Shown: piece after piece, positions 1 to 8,865 of the stretch
How the letters are laid out: every line of letters starts with the position of its first letter
How positions within the stretch are numbered: the stretch's first letter is position 1
Assembly (NCBI GenBank): GCA_963770635.1
Contig: CAVYQI010000006.1
Location: forward strand, 558,001 to 622,000
Reading direction: 5' to 3'
DNA from: DASZIT01 sp963770635
GTDB lineage: Bacteria; Actinomycetota; Acidimicrobiia; Acidimicrobiales; RAAP-2
DNA length: 64,000 nt
Translations under genes and position numbers: made by a program
The notes under the pieces: model-generated
Databases searched by the model: none
Told to the model about the DNA's origin: nothing
What the model saw: the letters and a program-made list of their open reading frames with translations, nothing else

Positions 1-567
1 GGGAGGGTTGACCTGGTGGTTGTCGCACACCAGGTCAGGGTGGTACTGATCGGTCTCGCCGCCCAGGAACCCGTAGAACCGCTCGAAACCCCGTCCCAGC
101 GGCCACTTGTCCTTGGGGCTGCCCATCGCCATCTCGCCGGCCGGAGCCAGATGCCACTTCCCGACCGCGAAGGTGGCGTAGCCGGCGCCCAGCAGGATCT
201 CCGAGATCATCCCGGAGTCCTTGGGCACGTGAGCGTCGTAGCCGGGGAAACCGCTGGAGAACTCGGGGATCCGCCCCATGCCGACACTGTGATGGTTGCG
301 TCCAGTCAACAATGCCGCTCGGGTCGGCGAACACAAGGCGGTGGTGTGGAAGTTGGAGAAGCGGAGGCCCTCCGATGCCAGCCGGTCGAAGGTCGGCGTT
401 GCGATGTCCGAGCCGTAACAGCCGAACTGGGCATAGCCAACGTCGTCGAGCAACACGACCACCACGTTGGGGGCACCCGGCGGGCCTGCCGGCAACGGCG
501 GCCACCACGGGGTCGACTCCTCCAAGGTCCGGCCGACCACGCCCTCGAAGGGCTTTTCCAAAGACAT
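1..567 (-). CDS. Arylsulfatase-family sulfatase, N-terminal part (runs off the left edge)
   Basis: This is the first 189 residues of a type I sulfatase, which hydrolyses sulfate esters with a formylglycine made from a Cys. The ATG at 567 is followed about 35 residues in by the metal-site stretch NVVVVLLDDVGYAQFG. The modification motif CSPTR (C-x-P-x-R) and the following LLTGRN are present, and further on VGKWHL, the usual sulfatase signature 2 region. No signal peptide is visible, so a cytoplasmic or alternatively exported enzyme is possible. The reading frame is open to base 1 and the C-terminal half is missing only because the window ends. It is divergent from the TetR gene that follows. 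The substrate cannot be predicted. Confidence 0.9.
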   Translation of the reverse strand, partial: MSLEKPFEGVVGRTLEESTPWWPPLPAGPPGAPNVVVVLLDDVGYAQFGCYGSDIATPTFDRLASEGLRFSNFHTTALCSPTRAALLTGRNHHSVGMGRIPEFSSGFPGYDAHVPKDSGMISEILLGAGYATFAVGKWHLAPAGEMAMGSPKDKWPLGRGFERFYGFLGGETDQYHPDLVCDNHQVNPP

Positions 568-709
568 CGAGACTTCCCCTTGCCGCGCGAATCCCTGGCG
601 CTCTTTGGCACTTCGCCAACGGGTGGATGCGATGAAGACAATACGCCACTATTAGCGAAACGTCAATGGGTCTTGCAGTTGGATTAGCATTCTGCTAAGT
701 TGCTCGATC

Positions 710-1351
710 GTGAGGTCTGCCGCCGCCGAAGACGCACCGATGGAGCATGAGTTGGCTGGCCGGGAGGCCACCGAGGCCAAGCTCGAGGAAACCGCCTTGG
801 CCCTCATGCAAGAGCATGGGGTCCTGGCCGGGCTCAATCTCAGTGACGTCGCCGAGCGGGCCGGCGTCAACCGGGGACTCGTCTACCACTACTACGGGTC
901 GAGAGGAACACTTCTGCGCCGAGCCCTGCAGCGCCGGACCGACGCCCAGTTGCGTCGCAGCGACGCGGACCGCGGACTGCCCTTCCAGCAACGGATGCGG
1001 GAATTCCTCCGGGCCTCCATCGACAACGCCGCCGGTGTGCAGCTCTTCACCCTGCTGGTGCTCGACGGGACCGCGGGTCTACGGACCATGCCTCGGCGCC
1101 GTCAATCCCAGCGGGACCTGGCTCGCGACATCGCCGAGCACCTGGTCGACCCCGGCGTTGACCGGACCGCGCTCCACGCGCTGATCCCCGCCACCGTGTA
1201 CGGCTACATCGCCTACCGCGAAGCCTTCGCGGCCGAGCTCGGTGTGCCCCTCGCCAAACTCGACAAACGAGTGACCGACCTGTTCGAACGCCTGCTCACT
1301 TCGCTTCGCCCGGATGGGCCGGGCCCGACCCACGATCCGGAGGAACCATGA
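710..1351 (+). CDS. TetR-family transcriptional regulator
   Basis: A 213-residue TetR repressor. The N-terminal helix-turn-helix is visible around residues 30-65 (LSDVAERAGVNRGLVYHYYG), and the remainder is a ligand-binding domain without a recognised subfamily. The annotated start is GTG 710; ATG 740 (MEHELAG) is an equally plausible start, since neither has a strong ribosome binding site. Its stop overlaps the ATG of the cytochrome P450 gene by the 4-base ATGA arrangement, so it is probably co-transcribed with and regulates the P450-ferredoxin-VOC-hydratase genes. A ligand related to the P450 substrate is an inference. Confidence 0.88.
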   Translation: MRSAAAEDAPMEHELAGREATEAKLEETALALMQEHGVLAGLNLSDVAERAGVNRGLVYHYYGSRGTLLRRALQRRTDAQLRRSDADRGLPFQQRMREFLRASIDNAAGVQLFTLLVLDGTAGLRTMPRRRQSQRDLARDIAEHLVDPGVDRTALHALIPATVYGYIAYREAFAAELGVPLAKLDKRVTDLFERLLTSLRPDGPGPTHDPEEP

Positions 1352-2563
1352 CCGACACCACCAACCAGGCGGCTCCCAGCGCCGTCGCCGACTGGTCCAC
1401 CGACTACGACATCTTCGACTCCAGCTACGTCGCCGATCCGTTCCCGGTCTGGGACGACCTACGCCAGCGCTGCCCCGTCGCCCACACCGAGCGCTGGGGC
1501 GGCTCGTGGCTGCCGACCCGTTACATCGACGTGAACACCATTGCCCACGACATCGAGCACTTCAGCTCTCGTTACATCGGCGTACTGCCACCCGCCGAAA
1601 ACGACCAGGAAGTGGCGCCTGCCGGGCTGCCCCCCATCGGATCGGACCCGCCGGTACACACCTGGACCCGGCGGCTGCTACTCCCGTGGTTCTCCCACCG
1701 ACGCGTGGCCGGCTACGAGACGGCCACCCGGGACACGTGCCGGTCGCTCCTCGAGGGCTTCGTCGATGCCGGCCATGCCGACGCCGCCGCTGACTACGCC
1801 CAACAGATCCCCGTCCGGATCATCGGCTTGGTGCTGGGGATTCCGGCCGAACAGTCGGACACCTTCACCGGCTGGGTGCGGGACCTTCTCGAATTCGGCC
1901 ACGACACCACTCGGCGGATTCGAGGGCGCGATGCCATCGCCTCCTATCTCATCGGGCTGATCGCGGAGCGAAAGACCGACCCGGGCCACGACCTCGATCA
2001 GCGAGCTCCTCCACTCCAACGTCGATGGCGCCCCCGTGCCCGACGAGATCGTCCTGGGCATGGCGGCGCTCACCCTGATCGCCGGCATCGACACCACCTG
2101 GAGTGCCATCGGGTCGTCGCTGTGGCACCTCGCCACCCACCCCGAAGACCGAGCCCGGCTGATCGCCCAGCCCGACCTCCTGCCCACCGCCATCGAGGAG
2201 CTCCTCCGGGCCTACTCGCCGGTGACCATGGGACGGGTCGTGGCCGAGGACGTCGACTGGGGCGGATGCCCGATGCGTGCCGGCGACCGGGTCCTCCTCA
2301 ACTTCCCCGGAGCCAACCGCGACCCCGACGCCTTCCCCAACCCCGAACGGGTCATCATCGACCGGCAGCTCAACCGGCACCTGGCCTTCGGCGCCGGCAT
2401 CCACCGCTGCGCCGGCGCCAACCTGGCCCGCATGGAGCTCCGGGTCGCCATTGAAGAGTGGCTGAGCCGCATCCCCGAGTTCCGCCTGGCGGACGGCGCC
2501 GAGACCACCTGGGCCGGCGGGCAGGTCCGCGGCCCGCGCCAAGTGCCGGTGGTGTTCCCATGA
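1348..2563 (+). CDS. Cytochrome P450 (frameshifted near 1996)
   Basis: A soluble bacterial class I P450 monooxygenase of about 405 residues. The first frame covers the N-terminal half; the second frame carries the I-helix oxygen-activation motif AGIDTT, the K-helix ELLR (ExxR) and the haem-ligand loop FGAGIHRCAG. The two halves are in different frames. Dropping one base, the G of CTCGATC at 1996, restores continuous P450 sequence (DL-ISELLHSN), so either a real 1-bp insertion or a consensus error splits the gene. The stop overlaps the ATG of the next gene, a [3Fe-4S] ferredoxin, its probable electron donor. Neighbouring VOC and crotonase genes suggest oxidation of a hydrophobic carbon source. 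Confidence 0.88.
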
Positions 2564-2769
2564 GAGTCGAGGTGGACCAGTCCCGCTGCCAGGGCCACAG
2601 CCGTTGCCTGGGGATCGCTCCAGAAATGTTCGAAGTAGACGACTACGGCATGTCGAGCGTCTTGTCGGGTGGCGCCGTCCCCGCCGGCCTCGAAGACAAG
2701 GCCCGCCTCGCCGCGGCCAACTGTCCCGAGCACGCCATCACCTTGTCGTTCGTTGAGGTGCAGCCCTGA
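2560..2769 (+). CDS. [3Fe-4S]-type ferredoxin (P450 partner)
   Basis: A 69-residue ferredoxin beginning at ATG 2560, overlapping the P450 stop by ATGA. The cluster ligands are seen as CQGHSRC near the N-terminus and a later Cys in NCPEHAI. The residue at the second position of the usual four-Cys motif is His, which is typical of the [3Fe-4S] or variant ferredoxins paired with actinobacterial P450s. Its role is to pass electrons from a ferredoxin reductase (not encoded next to it) to the P450. The length and gene order are standard for P450-ferredoxin pairs. Confidence 0.9.
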   Translation: MRVEVDQSRCQGHSRCLGIAPEMFEVDDYGMSSVLSGGAVPAGLEDKARLAAANCPEHAITLSFVEVQP

Positions 2770-2786
2770 CACGAGGCTCGACCGCG

Positions 2787-3527
2787 ATGACTCCCCTACC
2801 CCGATTGCGACAGGTGGCCCTCGTCACCAATGACCGGGCTCTGGTCGAAAAGCAACTGCAAGCGGCCTTCGGCTGGGCCGACCCCTTCCACGACCCCGGC
2901 GTCGCCGAGTTCGGCCTCCACAACGCCGTCTTCGCCGCCGGCGACACCTTCGTCGAAGTTCTGTCGCCGACCAGGCCCGACACCACGGCCGGCCGCTACC
3001 GGCAACGGCGAGAGGGGGACAGCGGCTACATGGCGATCTTCCAGGTCGACGACGTCAACGCCGCCCGCCAGCGGATCGCCGGCGCGGGCATCCGGACCGT
3101 CTGGCAGGCCGACCTCCCAGACATCGCCGGCACCCACCTCCACCCGAAGGATGTGCCGGGGGCAATCGTCTCCATCGATTGGGCCGACCCGCCTCAGTCG
3201 TGGCGGTGGGCGGGACCCGACTGGACCGGCCGGGCCACCGCCCATCCGGCCGGAGGAATCTCCGAGTTGGTAATGGAGGTAAACGATCCGGCCGGGGCGG
3301 CCGATCGCTGGGCGGTGGCGCTCGGCATCGTCGCCGTCGACGACGCCGACGGGGCACGGGTCGAGCTGGCCGCCGCGGCTCAAATGCTTCGCTTCAGACC
3401 TTTGTCTTCGGGAGGCAGCGAGGGCATCACCGAGGTCAGACTCTGCATCGGCACAGCAACCAATCCGGACCCACCGCCGAGCACCGTCATTGGCGGCGTC
3501 CGCTTCACCACCGAGGCGATTCCATGA
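2787..3527 (+). CDS. VOC (glyoxalase/dioxygenase-fold) family protein
   Basis: A 246-residue protein with two vicinal-oxygen-chelate modules: an N-terminal one (LRQVALVTND through SGYMAIFQVDDV) and a weaker C-terminal one (GGISELVMEVNDPAGAADRW). Members of this superfamily bind divalent metal and act as glyoxalases, epimerases, ring-cleavage dioxygenases or isomerases; the metal ligands cannot be assigned with certainty here. The start ATG 2787 lies 17 bases after the ferredoxin stop and the 3' end overlaps the crotonase gene by ATGA, so it belongs to the P450 operon. The substrate is unknown. Confidence 0.8.
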   Translation: MTPLPRLRQVALVTNDRALVEKQLQAAFGWADPFHDPGVAEFGLHNAVFAAGDTFVEVLSPTRPDTTAGRYRQRREGDSGYMAIFQVDDVNAARQRIAGAGIRTVWQADLPDIAGTHLHPKDVPGAIVSIDWADPPQSWRWAGPDWTGRATAHPAGGISELVMEVNDPAGAADRWAVALGIVAVDDADGARVELAAAAQMLRFRPLSSGGSEGITEVRLCIGTATNPDPPPSTVIGGVRFTTEAIP

Positions 3528-4345
3528 GCCGAGTCGACACCGCGACGCGGGATCTGCTGGCCGAGATCGACGAAGGCGTGGCCGTACTCACCTTCAACCG
3601 GCCCCGGCACCGCAACGCGTTCACCGTAACGATGCTCGACGAGCTCGCCCGGCTCCTCGCCGACTTCGAAACCGACGACAACGTCGGCTGCGTGATGCTG
3701 ACCGGCGCCGGCGGGGCCTTCTGCGCCGGCGCCGACGTGACCCGGATGGCCGGCGGTAGCGGCGACGGCCGCCAGCGCCGGTCGATCGATGACATCATCC
3801 AACGCCAGCGGCAGATCCAACAGGCGACCAGCGGCCAGCTGTGGTCGATGTCCAAGCCCACCATCGCGGCGATACCTGGTGCCGCCGCCGGCGCCGGGCT
3901 CGCCCTGGCCCTCGCCTGCGACCTGCGCTACGCCGCCTCCGGCTCGGTCTTCACCACCGCCTTCGCCCGGATCGGGTTCTCCGGGGACTTCGGGGGAACC
4001 TGGTTCCTCAACCAGCTCGTGGGCAGCGCCAAGGCCAAGGAGCTCTTCTTCTTCTCCGAGCGGTTCAGCGCCGAGGAAGCTGAACGACTTGGCATCGTCA
4101 ACGCGGTCTTCGGGCCCGACCAGCTCCAATCGGAAGTAACCGAGCGAGCCCGCCGGCTGGCCACCGGGCCCAGAGTCGCCCACCGCTATATGAAGGAGAA
4201 CCTCAACCGCGCCATCCACGGCGATCTTCGCGACTGCATGGACATCGAGGCGGTCCACCACAACCACACGGGTCTCACTGAGGATCACCGCGAAGGAGTT
4301 CTGGCCTTCGTCGAGAAACGGGAACCGCGATTCCGCGGCCTCTGA
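3524..4345 (+). CDS. Enoyl-CoA hydratase/isomerase (crotonase family)
   Basis: A 273-residue crotonase-fold enzyme, length normal for the family. The oxyanion-hole segments GAFCAGADV and PGAAAGAGLALALACDLRYA are clear. Where classical hydratases have a catalytic Glu (…E…GGGGTQRL), this protein reads GFSGDFGGTWFL, with Asp before the glycines. That resembles PaaG-type isomerases (…PDSGG…) more than true hydratases, so isomerisation or hydration of a CoA-activated intermediate is possible. The ATG at 3524 overlaps the upstream VOC stop, making it the last gene of the TetR-P450 operon. A tRNA gene on the other strand follows 4 bases later. Confidence 0.88.
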   Translation: MSRVDTATRDLLAEIDEGVAVLTFNRPRHRNAFTVTMLDELARLLADFETDDNVGCVMLTGAGGAFCAGADVTRMAGGSGDGRQRRSIDDIIQRQRQIQQATSGQLWSMSKPTIAAIPGAAAGAGLALALACDLRYAASGSVFTTAFARIGFSGDFGGTWFLNQLVGSAKAKELFFFSERFSAEEAERLGIVNAVFGPDQLQSEVTERARRLATGPRVAHRYMKENLNRAIHGDLRDCMDIEAVHHNHTGLTEDHREGVLAFVEKREPRFRGL

Positions 4346-4349
4346 CCAG

Positions 4350-4434
4350 CGGAGGGAGTGGGATTCGAACCCACGGAGACTTGCGTCTCACGGCTTTTCA
4401 AGAGCCGCGCATTCGTCCACTCTGCCATCCCTCC
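4350..4434 (-). tRNA. tRNA-Ser (anticodon UGA)
   Basis: An 85-nt class II tRNA read on the minus strand. The acceptor stem GGAGGGA/TCCCTCC, the anticodon stem CGGCT/AGCCG with loop CTTGAAA (anticodon TGA), an extra variable arm (GAGAC..GTCTC) and the T arm GTGGG-TTCGAAT-CCCAC are all paired. The 3' CCA is not encoded. The long variable arm and anticodon identify it as serine. Confidence 0.96.
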
Positions 4435-4490
4435 GGCGCCCGTCAGGGTAGTCGCAGTGTCTATCAACCAAGCGGCGCAAGCCGTGCGAC

Positions 4491-5483
4491 TCAGCCACGT
4501 GGCGAGTCGGAAACCTCCACTTGTGCCCGCAACTCGTCGATCCAGGCGTCGGCCTGACGCCAGGCGGCGTCAACCTCCCGGCGGATGGCCGGTCCGGCCG
4601 CCCCCGCCGCCGGATACGACCCGAGGTACTTCACGTCGGCCAGCTCGGCGTGGAGATCGCGCAGGCAGTCGGCGATCACCTCGTCGGCAATGTGTCCCTC
4701 GAGGTCGACAATGAAGCAGTACTCCCCCAGCGCCTTCTTGGTCGGACGCGACTCCAGTTTGGTCAGGTTGATGTTGCGGGCCGCGAACTGACCGAGGATT
4801 CCGTACAGGCTTCCGGGATGGTCGGCGCTCTGGAAGCAGGCGATGCTGGTCCGGTCGTGGCCGGTCGGGGCGGGGATCCCGCGGCGGGCCAGCGACACGA
4901 ACCGGGTCTGGTTCTCCGGATGGTCTTCGACGTCCTCGACCAGGATCTCCAATCCGTAGAGCGATGCCGCCAACCGGGGGGCGATAGCGGCGGTGGGTAT
5001 CTCGGTGAGCAGCGGATCGCCCTCCCCCAGCAGCCGGGCGGCATCGGCCGTCGAGTTGGTGGCCACCGTTTCCGCCGACGGCAGCTTCCCCACCAGGAAT
5101 CTCCGGCACTGGGCGGTCGCCACCGGAATCGAGGCCACCCGCTGGACGTCGCTCAATTTCATCCCGGCCGGGGCCATCAGATGGAGGTGGATGTCGAGGA
5201 CCACCTCCCGCTGGATGAGCAGGTCGTTGTCGAAGACCAGGCTGTCGATGGTGTCCCGGACGGTGCCCTCGATGGCGTTTTCGATGGGGACGAAGCCCAG
5301 GTCGACCCGACCCTCCTGCACCGATTCGAGCACGTCGGCCAAAGAGTTGAGGGTCACCAGCTCGGCGTTCGCATAGTCGGGCTGGGTGAAGAGGGCCTCC
5401 TCGGTGAAGGTGCCTTGCGGCCCGAGGAACCCGATGCGCAGCTGGCCGCCCGGCTTGGAGTCCTGAGGTGCGTCCGGGGCCAT
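4491..5483 (-). CDS. pheA: Prephenate dehydratase
   Basis: A 330-residue monofunctional prephenate dehydratase, converting prephenate to phenylpyruvate in phenylalanine synthesis. The N-terminal catalytic domain starts IGFLGPQGTFTEEAL and includes IPIENA-like FVPIENAIEG and the NSTADAARL region with the conserved threonine neighbourhood. The C-terminal ACT domain begins near residue 200 (TSIACFQSADHPGSLY) and has the phenylalanine-binding ESRP motif (LESRPTKK), so feedback inhibition by Phe is expected. It is divergent from larB, with only about 20 bases between the two start codons, so their promoters must overlap each other's 5' ends. Confidence 0.95.
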   Translation of the reverse strand: MAPDAPQDSKPGGQLRIGFLGPQGTFTEEALFTQPDYANAELVTLNSLADVLESVQEGRVDLGFVPIENAIEGTVRDTIDSLVFDNDLLIQREVVLDIHLHLMAPAGMKLSDVQRVASIPVATAQCRRFLVGKLPSAETVATNSTADAARLLGEGDPLLTEIPTAAIAPRLAASLYGLEILVEDVEDHPENQTRFVSLARRGIPAPTGHDRTSIACFQSADHPGSLYGILGQFAARNINLTKLESRPTKKALGEYCFIVDLEGHIADEVIADCLRDLHAELADVKYLGSYPAAGAAGPAIRREVDAAWRQADAWIDELRAQVEVSDSPRG

Positions 5484-5506
5484 ACCCAGGCAGGATAGTG
5501 AACGAA

Positions 5507-6295
5507 ATGGACGAACTCGCCCTGCAACGCCTGCTCGACGACGTGCGCTCCGGCGCCTGCACCCCCGACGACGCCGTCTTCCGGCTGCGGCGGCTGCCCT
5601 TCGCCGAGCTCGGATTCGCCAAGGTCGACCACCACCGGTCCCTCCGCCAGGGCTTCCCCGAGGCCGTCTACGGGCAGGGAAAGACCCCCGAGCAGTGCTC
5701 GGCCATCGTCGGCGAGCTGCTGGATGGGATGGCCGAGTCCGACTCGAGTCCGGTGATCCTGACCCGGGCGGATCGAGCCCAGGTCGAACGGGTGATGGCC
5801 GACCATCCCGGTGGCAACCGCACGGTGACGGGTCTGGCCACCGGCGGTGATCAGATCCGGGGCGAGCTCGCCACCGTGGTGTGGCGACCGGCGCCGTCGA
5901 GGTCGGCCCGCACCCTCATCATCACCGCCGGGACCTCGGATTTGCCGGTGGCCCGTGAGTGCGAAGCCACGCTGGTGGCCCTCGGACTCCGCCCGACCCT
6001 GCTGGTCGACTGCGGCGTGGCCGGCGTGCACCGGTTGTTGGCCTCGGCCGACGAGTTGGCCGAAACCGATGCCGTGGTGGTGGTGGCGGGGATGGAAGGC
6101 GCGCTGGCCAGCCTGGTCGGCGGCATCACCCCGGCCCCCGTCATCGCGGTACCGACCAGCACCGGGTACGGCGCCGGCCTCGAGGGGGTCACCGCGCTGT
6201 TGGCCATGCACGCCTCCTGCGCGGCCGGGATCACGGTGGTCGGCATCGACAACGGGTTCGGGGCGGCGTGCGCCGTGGCCCGGACCCTCCCGTGA
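5507..6295 (+). CDS. larB: LarB, nickel-pincer cofactor biosynthesis carboxylase/hydrolase
   Basis: LarB carboxylates and hydrolyses nicotinic acid adenine dinucleotide, the first step to the nickel-pincer nucleotide used by lactate racemase-type enzymes. The 262-residue product has the family's N-terminal helical part (FAKVDHHRSLRQGFPE, a conserved LarB stretch) and a C-terminal PurE-like domain (TAGTSDLPVAREC, VVVVAGMEGALASLVGG, VPTSTGYG). The start is ATG 5507; an in-frame GTG at 5498 would add three residues. The stop overlaps larC by GTGA. Tight coupling to larC and the presence of larE at 15.2 kb support the assignment. Confidence 0.93.
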   Translation: MDELALQRLLDDVRSGACTPDDAVFRLRRLPFAELGFAKVDHHRSLRQGFPEAVYGQGKTPEQCSAIVGELLDGMAESDSSPVILTRADRAQVERVMADHPGGNRTVTGLATGGDQIRGELATVVWRPAPSRSARTLIITAGTSDLPVARECEATLVALGLRPTLLVDCGVAGVHRLLASADELAETDAVVVVAGMEGALASLVGGITPAPVIAVPTSTGYGAGLEGVTALLAMHASCAAGITVVGIDNGFGAACAVARTLP

Positions 6296-7587
6296 GCGTC
6301 GCCGACGGCCCCCGTTCGGTGGCCTGGTTCCACTGCTTCGCCGGTATTGCCGGGGACATGGCGCTGGGCAGCCTGCTCGACGCCGGGGCGGAGTTCGACC
6401 AGGTGTTGGCCCTGCTCGAACGGCTCCCGTTCGGTGGGTGGGCCCTCGAACGCGAGTCGGTGCTCCGGGGCGGGATCGCCGCCACCCGAGCGGTGGTGAC
6501 GGTGAACGACTCGGTGGTGGTCCGAACCTACCCCCACATCGTCGGGCTGGTGGAGGAGGCCCGCCTCCCCGAACGGGTCACCCGCCGGGCGTTGGCCACC
6601 TTCGCGGCGTTGGCCGAGGTCGAGTCACGCCTGCACCGCCGGCCGGTCGACCAGGTCCACTTCCACGAGGTCGGCGGTCACGACACCATCGTGGATGTGG
6701 TCGGGACCATCGCCGCCCTCGAGGTCCTCGGGGTGGACGACATCGAATCGAGCCCGGTGGCGACCGGCATGGGCATGGTGCGCACCGCCCACGGAATGCT
6801 CCCCAACCCGGCGCCGGCGGTGATGGCGCTGCTCGAGGGGATGCCGACCTGGGGACGCGACATCCCGGTGGAGCTGACCACCCCCACCGGAGCGGCCCTG
6901 CTGGCGGCGACGGCCACCGGGTTCGGGCCACTGCCGCCCATGCGGTTGGTGACCAGCGGGTTCGGGGCCGGCACCCGGGAGCTCGACGAGCTGCCCAACC
7001 TGACCCAGGTGGTGATCGGCACCCGCATCGATCAGATCGCCGGGGGCGAGTCGTCCGATGTTGTCGACGGACCGGCGCCGGGGGGAGCCGAGAGCCACGG
7101 CGGCTCGGGAGGGAGCGGTCATCCCGACGCCGACGCCGGCCAGCCGGTGCTGCAGCTCGAGGCCAACGTCGACGATGCCACCGGCGAACAGCTGGCCCAC
7201 GCGGTGGCCGAGCTGCTCGAAGCGGGTGCCCACGACGCCTGGCTGTCACCGGTGGTGATGAAGAAGGGGCGACCCGGCTCGGTCGTCCACGTCTTGTGCG
7301 ACCCGTCGTCCGCCCCCCGGATGCGGGCGGTGCTCCGGGCGGAGACGGGGACCTTGGGTGTCCGCGCCTCGATCGGCCAGCGGTGGCCGGCGGCCCGCAG
7401 CTTCGACACCGTCGAGGTGGACGGGAACCTGATCCGGATGAAGGTGAGCCCGGGACGGGTCAAGGCCGAACACGACGACGTCGCCCGGGCGGCACGGCGC
7501 ATCGGCCAGACACTGCGGGAAGTGGCGTTCCGGGCCGAGACGGCCTGGCGCCAGCGACAGGATCGCGGCGGGACGGATTCCGACTGA
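6292..7587 (+). CDS. larC: LarC, nickel-insertion protein of the nickel-pincer cofactor pathway
   Basis: LarC inserts nickel into the dithiolated pincer nucleotide in a CTP-dependent reaction. This 431-residue version is a single frame, starting at GTG 6292 overlapping larB. The N-terminal domain opens with FHCFAGIAGDMALGSLLDAG and contains VDQVHFHEVGGHD, a His-rich likely metal site. A Gly/Ser-rich linker near residues 245-280 joins it to the C-terminal domain beginning LEANVDDATGEQLA with the later SPVVMKKGRPG. In lactobacilli the two domains are joined by programmed frameshifting; here no shift is needed. No larA (racemase) lies in the window. Confidence 0.93.
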   Translation: MSVADGPRSVAWFHCFAGIAGDMALGSLLDAGAEFDQVLALLERLPFGGWALERESVLRGGIAATRAVVTVNDSVVVRTYPHIVGLVEEARLPERVTRRALATFAALAEVESRLHRRPVDQVHFHEVGGHDTIVDVVGTIAALEVLGVDDIESSPVATGMGMVRTAHGMLPNPAPAVMALLEGMPTWGRDIPVELTTPTGAALLAATATGFGPLPPMRLVTSGFGAGTRELDELPNLTQVVIGTRIDQIAGGESSDVVDGPAPGGAESHGGSGGSGHPDADAGQPVLQLEANVDDATGEQLAHAVAELLEAGAHDAWLSPVVMKKGRPGSVVHVLCDPSSAPRMRAVLRAETGTLGVRASIGQRWPAARSFDTVEVDGNLIRMKVSPGRVKAEHDDVARAARRIGQTLREVAFRAETAWRQRQDRGGTDSD

Positions 7588-7623
7588 GTAAGGGGCTTGC
7601 GGTGCCCCGGGGATCCGGCCGGT

Positions 7624-8838
7624 TCAGCCCGAGGGGCCCGTCGCCACCAACTCGTGATCGCCGACCGGCGGCGGTTGCCACTCCCACTCGTCCCCCACCC
7701 GGGCCAGGCGATAGCGCTGGTGGGTCTTGAGGTAGTGGTGCCAGTGGCACAGCCGGGCCAGGTTGGCCAGGGAGGTCGGGCCGTCGTGGCCGAACGGCAG
7801 CACGTGGTCGATCTCCAGCGCCTCCCGGATGCCGCAGCCAGGGACCACGCAGATCGGATCCCGTTCGATCAGCGCGGTGCGGATGGCGGCCGGAATGGTG
7901 CGACCGCCGTGGGCCACCGACGTCACGTCCACCCCGTCGGTGATCAGCACGCTGAGGATGGAGTCGGCGGCCAGCCGACGGGCGACGTCGACGGGGATGG
8001 GCCCGATACCGGGAATCTCGCAGATCTCCCCCGGTTCCAGATGTCCGCGCAGCAGCGCCTCGTGGTCGACCCGGACGTGGACCATGGTGGCGGGCCCCGA
8101 CGAGGAGCGATCCGATCCGTCGGCGGCGTCCGGGGGGCCCGGTCGGCAGGCCAGCCCGACCAGGGCGTCGGCGGCCAGCGCCTTGGCCGGCTCGTCGCAC
8201 CCGGCCCGTCGGGCGTCGGCGGCCAGGCGTCGGGCTTCGGCCTTCACCGCGGCGGCCAGGCGGGCCCCCTCGTCGGGGGTCAGCTTGGCGTCGAACCGCA
8301 CAGCGCCTTCGTCGTCGGTCCAGTGGTGGAGGTAGCGGCCCCGGCGGATCTTGTCGTAGGCCTGGCGCTGGTCGATGCCGGCCGCCTTCACCCGGCGGCA
8401 CCGCAGCTTGAGGACGTTGAGCGGTTGCTTGTTGGCCGCCTCCACCAGCTCCTGTTCCGCCTCGGGCTGGACGATGGCCGCCCCGGCGATCTCCTTGACC
8501 TGGGTCTCCGACAACCGCCCGTTGCGCATGGCATCGTCGGTGGCCGGGAGCGACCCCAGACACCGGGCCGCCTTCAGGGCGTTGATGGCCGGGCCCAAGC
8601 CGGAGCCGGTCGCATCGGCCACGTGGGCGGCGGCCGAGCGGTGCCCCTGACGGCGCCAGACGTTGGACGACTCCACCCGGCGGGCCGACAGCAGCTTGCC
8701 GCCGGCGGCCAGCTTCTCGATCTCGGCGAAGCCGGCCAGCATCCGGGCGGCGTCGGCTCCGGTCATCCGCTCGGGATCGAAGTCGGCCAGCCCGGTCCGC
8801 AGCTGGTCGGCCACCCGTTCCAACAGAGTGAGGTTCAT
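7624..8838 (-). CDS. DUF222 / 13E12-repeat HNH endonuclease-like protein
   Basis: A 404-residue member of the actinobacterial 13E12 repeat family: a long N-terminal helical DUF222 region (from about residue 30) and a C-terminal HNH nuclease module. The HNH core is visible as ICVVPGCG (zinc Cys pair), EIDHVLPFGHDGPTS, and LCHWHHYLKTH, with the catalytic His in the IDH motif and the final His pair intact, so nuclease activity is plausible. The biological role of this multicopy family is unsettled. It is convergent with larC and a second paralogue lies at 52.6 kb. Confidence 0.9.
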   Translation of the reverse strand: MNLTLLERVADQLRTGLADFDPERMTGADAARMLAGFAEIEKLAAGGKLLSARRVESSNVWRRQGHRSAAAHVADATGSGLGPAINALKAARCLGSLPATDDAMRNGRLSETQVKEIAGAAIVQPEAEQELVEAANKQPLNVLKLRCRRVKAAGIDQRQAYDKIRRGRYLHHWTDDEGAVRFDAKLTPDEGARLAAAVKAEARRLAADARRAGCDEPAKALAADALVGLACRPGPPDAADGSDRSSSGPATMVHVRVDHEALLRGHLEPGEICEIPGIGPIPVDVARRLAADSILSVLITDGVDVTSVAHGGRTIPAAIRTALIERDPICVVPGCGIREALEIDHVLPFGHDGPTSLANLARLCHWHHYLKTHQRYRLARVGDEWEWQPPPVGDHELVATGPSG

Positions 8839-8865
8839 CTCCAGATGGTGGCAGGAGGGTGTGAC

